From Westiellopsis prolifica IICB1 (lineage in GTDB: Bacteria; Cyanobacteriota; Cyanobacteriia; Cyanobacteriales; Nostocaceae), in the NCBI RefSeq assembly GCF_004323185.1, contig NZ_NAPS01000001.1:680127-714913 (forward strand): a DNA stretch of 34,787 bases, given 5' to 3'. The stretch's first letter is position 1, and each line of letters opens with the position of its first letter. Positions 32,471-34,787 of the stretch are shown piece after piece. The position numbers and the translations under genes are program-made. The notes below the pieces were generated by a model. It saw nothing but the letters and a program-made list of their open reading frames with translations. It had not been told where the DNA came from and made no database searches.

Positions 32471-34381
32471 ATGGTTCAAGATAGAAGTAGCGATGCAGTC
32501 CGCATTAATGCTAGAAAAACAGATGCTTTTGATATTTTCAACTTTCAACACTATATTGGGCCGAACCCTTACTTAAATACGGGAGCGCTAATATTTGATT
32601 TTACTCTGACAGAGTCTTGGCGATCGCTACCTGTTGAAGATTATGTGGAAATTATAGGCGATCGCTATCCGCAACTCAAAACCGAAACCTATGATTCTCA
32701 CGCTCAACTGTTTGCACGCACCGTATCAGAAGTAAATAAGCTGGATATGGATTTGCACTTTGAGTGCTGGAGTATTCAACCCAATGGTCGATATACCAGA
32801 ATTGCTGTACAATCTCTACACGAAGATACTACACGATCTGTAGCTTATTTTGTTTGGGATTGGTTTGAAGCGATTACTCGTGAAGATAATATAGATTTTG
32901 AAGAACAATTACGGACGCTGCAAAAAAAATTCCGACTCTCCGCTTACGGTGGTCCCACAATTTACTCTTTATTGCAAACAGCTTCCAAAAAAGCAATTCC
33001 GACCTTTCATATATGGGAGGAGAGACTAACACAATACGGTTACGGTAAAAAACAAGTTCGCGGTATCGCCACAACATTTGACAGTGATAGTCACCTAGAC
33101 TCAGACTTTACTACCCGCAAAGATGACTGTAAAGAATTCTTAAAAATCTTAGGTTTTCCAGTACCCAAGGGTGATATAGTTTTCTCTAAAAAAGAAGCTT
33201 TGGCGGTAGCTAGAAAAATTGGTTATCCAGTTGCAGTCAAACCTGTAGTTGGTCACAAAGGTATTGGTGTCACCGCAGATGTGCGAGATGAAGATGATTT
33301 AGAAGCTGCTTATGGTAGAGCAGTCGAAGCGATCCCTGAAAATGAGCCTATCCGGATCATCGTAGAAAAAAGTATTCGCGGTAAAGATTATCGCTTGCTG
33401 TGTGTAAATGGTAAATTCGTCGCCGCTACCGAACGTTGTCCAGCATCAGTTATTGGTGACGGGTATTCAACAATTGACGAGTTAATCGAAAAAGAAAATC
33501 GTAAACCTGCTCGTTTAGACACACCCACCTCACCCATGAGTAAAATTCAGCGTGATGAAGCGATGGAATTATATCTAGAGGAACAGGGTTTGTCCTTAGA
33601 CAGCGTGATTGACACAGACACAACTGTTTATCTTCGCAAAGTTGCTAATCTTTCTGCTGGTGGTATGAGTATTAATGCTACACACAATGTTCACCCAGAT
33701 AATATTATTTTGGCACAAGACATTGCCCAGCACTTTCGGTTAGTTTGTCTTGGAATTGATGTCATTTCCGAAAATCTTTCTCAATCGTGGAAGGAAAATG
33801 GATTTGCAATTTTGGAAATCAATGCAGCTCCTGGTATTTTAATGCATCTTAACCCCGCCGTTGGTGAAAGTGTGGATGTACCTGCATATATTTTAGAAAC
33901 CTTTTTTAGGACAGATACTGATGCGAGAATTCCAATTCTCACCTTTAACAAAATTTCGGTGAAAGAATTACAAGAAACTGTTGATCATATTCTTTTACAA
34001 AATCCAAATTGGACAATCGGAGCGGTTTGTCGCGGAGGTGTTTTTGTGAATCGCTCCGAAAAATATTTTCATCAAAATTACAATAGTAACGTCTATACTT
34101 TGTTGCGGAATCCGAAACTAGATTTATTAATTGCTGAATACCAAGATGAAATTTTAGAAAAAGAGGGTATGTTCTATGACCGTAGCAATTTAGTAGTGTT
34201 GAATAATCCTACAGAAATCGAGATGATGTTGATGCGGGATGTGTTGGAAAACTCGACTGTGGTCATTAGAAAAGGAGAGACTATTTCAATTCACCGCCAG
34301 GGTTTAATTGAAGAGTATACATTGGGAGAAGATGAACCATTTACTAGGGTTTATTTGAAAGAAATCAGCACTATTTTGTGA
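32471..34381 (+). CDS. cphA2: Short cyanophycin synthetase-like protein (CphA2 type)
   Basis: This 636-aa ligase is predicted to build cyanophycin. The N-terminal domain (~1-215) is followed by an ATP-grasp domain (~216-480) with DCKEFLKILGFPVPKGDIVF, GYPVAVKPVVGHKGIGV, IVEKSIRGKDYRLLCVNG (~300) and the metal-binding FAILEINAAPGI (~448). CphA1 continues at this point with a Mur-ligase domain starting near a GTNGKTT P-loop. Here the corresponding stretch reads RIPILTFNKISVKEL (~485), and only a shortened remnant follows (IGAVCRGGVFVN, YDRSNLVVLNN). That matches CphA2, reported to join beta-Asp-Arg dipeptides instead of free amino acids. Pairing with cyanophycinase supports recycling of its dipeptide product. 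Confidence 0.92.
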   Translation: MVQDRSSDAVRINARKTDAFDIFNFQHYIGPNPYLNTGALIFDFTLTESWRSLPVEDYVEIIGDRYPQLKTETYDSHAQLFARTVSEVNKLDMDLHFECWSIQPNGRYTRIAVQSLHEDTTRSVAYFVWDWFEAITREDNIDFEEQLRTLQKKFRLSAYGGPTIYSLLQTASKKAIPTFHIWEERLTQYGYGKKQVRGIATTFDSDSHLDSDFTTRKDDCKEFLKILGFPVPKGDIVFSKKEALAVARKIGYPVAVKPVVGHKGIGVTADVRDEDDLEAAYGRAVEAIPENEPIRIIVEKSIRGKDYRLLCVNGKFVAATERCPASVIGDGYSTIDELIEKENRKPARLDTPTSPMSKIQRDEAMELYLEEQGLSLDSVIDTDTTVYLRKVANLSAGGMSINATHNVHPDNIILAQDIAQHFRLVCLGIDVISENLSQSWKENGFAILEINAAPGILMHLNPAVGESVDVPAYILETFFRTDTDARIPILTFNKISVKELQETVDHILLQNPNWTIGAVCRGGVFVNRSEKYFHQNYNSNVYTLLRNPKLDLLIAEYQDEILEKEGMFYDRSNLVVLNNPTEIEMMLMRDVLENSTVVIRKGETISIHRQGLIEEYTLGEDEPFTRVYLKEISTIL

Positions 34382-34399
34382 TTTGATGGTTGGTCATTG

Positions 34400-34433
34400 G
34401 TAGAGACGCGATAAATCGCGTCTGTACAATTGT
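34400..34433. repeat. GAGACG-family palindrome, intergenic copy
   Basis: GTAGAGACGCGAT...ATCGCGTCTGTAC followed by AATTGT. It matches the copy embedded in the metalloprotease gene (23429-23462) at 33 of 34 positions. Confidence 0.8.
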
Positions 34434-34515
34434 CATTAGTCATTTGTAGCTGGAGACTATAAGCAATAATCAAAATATTTCTAGTGATCTATCAGATTGA
34501 TTTTGCTGGGTTGCA

Positions 34516-34548
34516 AGATCCCCGACTTTTGAAAAAAGTCGGGGATCT
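34516..34548 (+). terminator. 33-bp hairpin repeat, copy 3 (after cphA2)
   Basis: AGATCCCCGACTTTT pairs with AAAAGTCGGGGATCT. It is located 135 bp past the cphA2 stop. Same length and arms as copies at 21847 and 30435. Confidence 0.65.
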
Positions 34549-34688
34549 GTCTCCTCGTAACCCCTCAGAACTTATGCGACAGACTACTAGTTATCTTGTA
34601 TATAAAAGAGTATTTTTGAGTAGCTTTGAGTAGTTTAACGGATTTAAAAGTTAAGCGATCGCCAAAACGGTAATTACTGTCACGACTA

Positions 34689-34787
34689 CCAAAATGCTTT
34701 TTGTATGCGCCAAAATGCTTTTTGTATGCGCCGAAATCATTTTTGTATGCGCCGAAATCATTTTTGCGCTCGCCGAAATCATTTTTG
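34689..34787. repeat. 21-bp tandem repeat, four full units plus a partial one
   Basis: Units start at 34689, 34710, 34731, 34752 and 34773. The consensus is CCRAAATSMTTTTTGTATGCG, with unit four ending GCGCTCG. The two halves change in concert (AAAATGC in units 1-2, GAAATCA in 3-5). The array continues past the window edge. It resembles a short tandem repeat tract, not a CRISPR array, because there are no spacers. Confidence 0.85.

Larger units (their letters stand above)
34382..34787. other. Repeat-rich DNA after cphA2
   Basis: No gene is seen. It holds a GAGACG-family palindrome (34400-34427), a 33-bp hairpin (34516-34548), an end resembling the 18100-18231 element (34561-34592), a HIP1 site near 34656, and a 21-bp tandem repeat that runs off the window. 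Confidence 0.7.

Noticed and set aside
32309-32551. 80-aa minus-strand open frame
   Set aside because: It overlaps the cphA2 N-terminus and the nested palindrome, and has no motif or ribosome site.

Overview
The window looks like chromosomal DNA from a filamentous, probably heterocyst-forming cyanobacterium (Nostocales). The HIP1 octamer GCGATCGC occurs more than 25 times, roughly once per 1.2-1.4 kb. The intergenic DNA carries short tandem repeats and many palindromic dispersed repeats of the kind found in these genomes. The gene content also fits: a plastoquinone-type UbiA prenyltransferase, cyanophycinase, and a short CphA2-type cyanophycin synthetase. No rRNA, tRNA, CRISPR array, intact IS transposase or prophage structural gene was recognised.

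Layout: (1) 1-3934 holds a tandem-repeat tract, exopolyphosphatase (ppx, minus strand), a divergent 4-hydroxybenzoate prenyltransferase (ubiA), and a membrane-anchored protein of unknown function. (2) 3935-5519 is a 1.6-kb gene-poor spacer with hairpins and a MITE-like element. (3) 5520-21802 is a one-direction exopolysaccharide/capsule locus. In order it encodes a Tat-exported GH10 glycanase, WecG/TagA-type glycosyltransferase, initiating sugar-phosphate transferase, Wzc-like chain-length regulator/BY-kinase, hexapeptide acyltransferase, GT2, Wzy-like polymerase, a second GT2, Gfo/Idh/MocA oxidoreductase, NAD-dependent epimerase/dehydratase, GT4, Wzx-like flippase and a SAM methyltransferase. 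Together these can prime, extend, decorate, flip, polymerise and trim a lipid-linked repeat unit; no Wza-type outer-membrane exporter or Wzb phosphatase lies here. (4) 22069-27554 is a set of single genes: a large secreted zinc metalloprotease (minus), a TetR regulator (minus) divergent from a carboxymuconolactone-decarboxylase/AhpD-like protein (plus) with a 20-bp perfect operator palindrome between them, and a DUF4231/SLATT-like membrane protein (minus). (5) 28252-30362 is a pair of peptidoglycan hydrolases (amidase_3, and an M15-like peptidase) with peptidoglycan-binding repeats. (6) 30771-34381 is a cyanophycin locus: cyanophycinase and a 67-aa unknown protein (minus), divergent from cphA2 (plus).

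The most unusual layer is the repeats. At least eight palindromes share constant arms (A/GTAGAGACG ... CGTCTCTAC or near variants) around cores that differ in sequence, and in most copies the core stays self-complementary. Some are nested inside longer MITE-like elements with terminal inverted repeats. One palindrome is embedded in frame in the metalloprotease gene. One MITE supplies the last ~11 codons and stop of the Wzy polymerase. A different element supplies the stop codon of the epimerase. Two inverted copies of a third element bracket the methyltransferase gene. A separate 33-bp hairpin occurs three times, each just downstream of a plus-strand gene end. All family names are from reading motifs by eye; no database search was possible.
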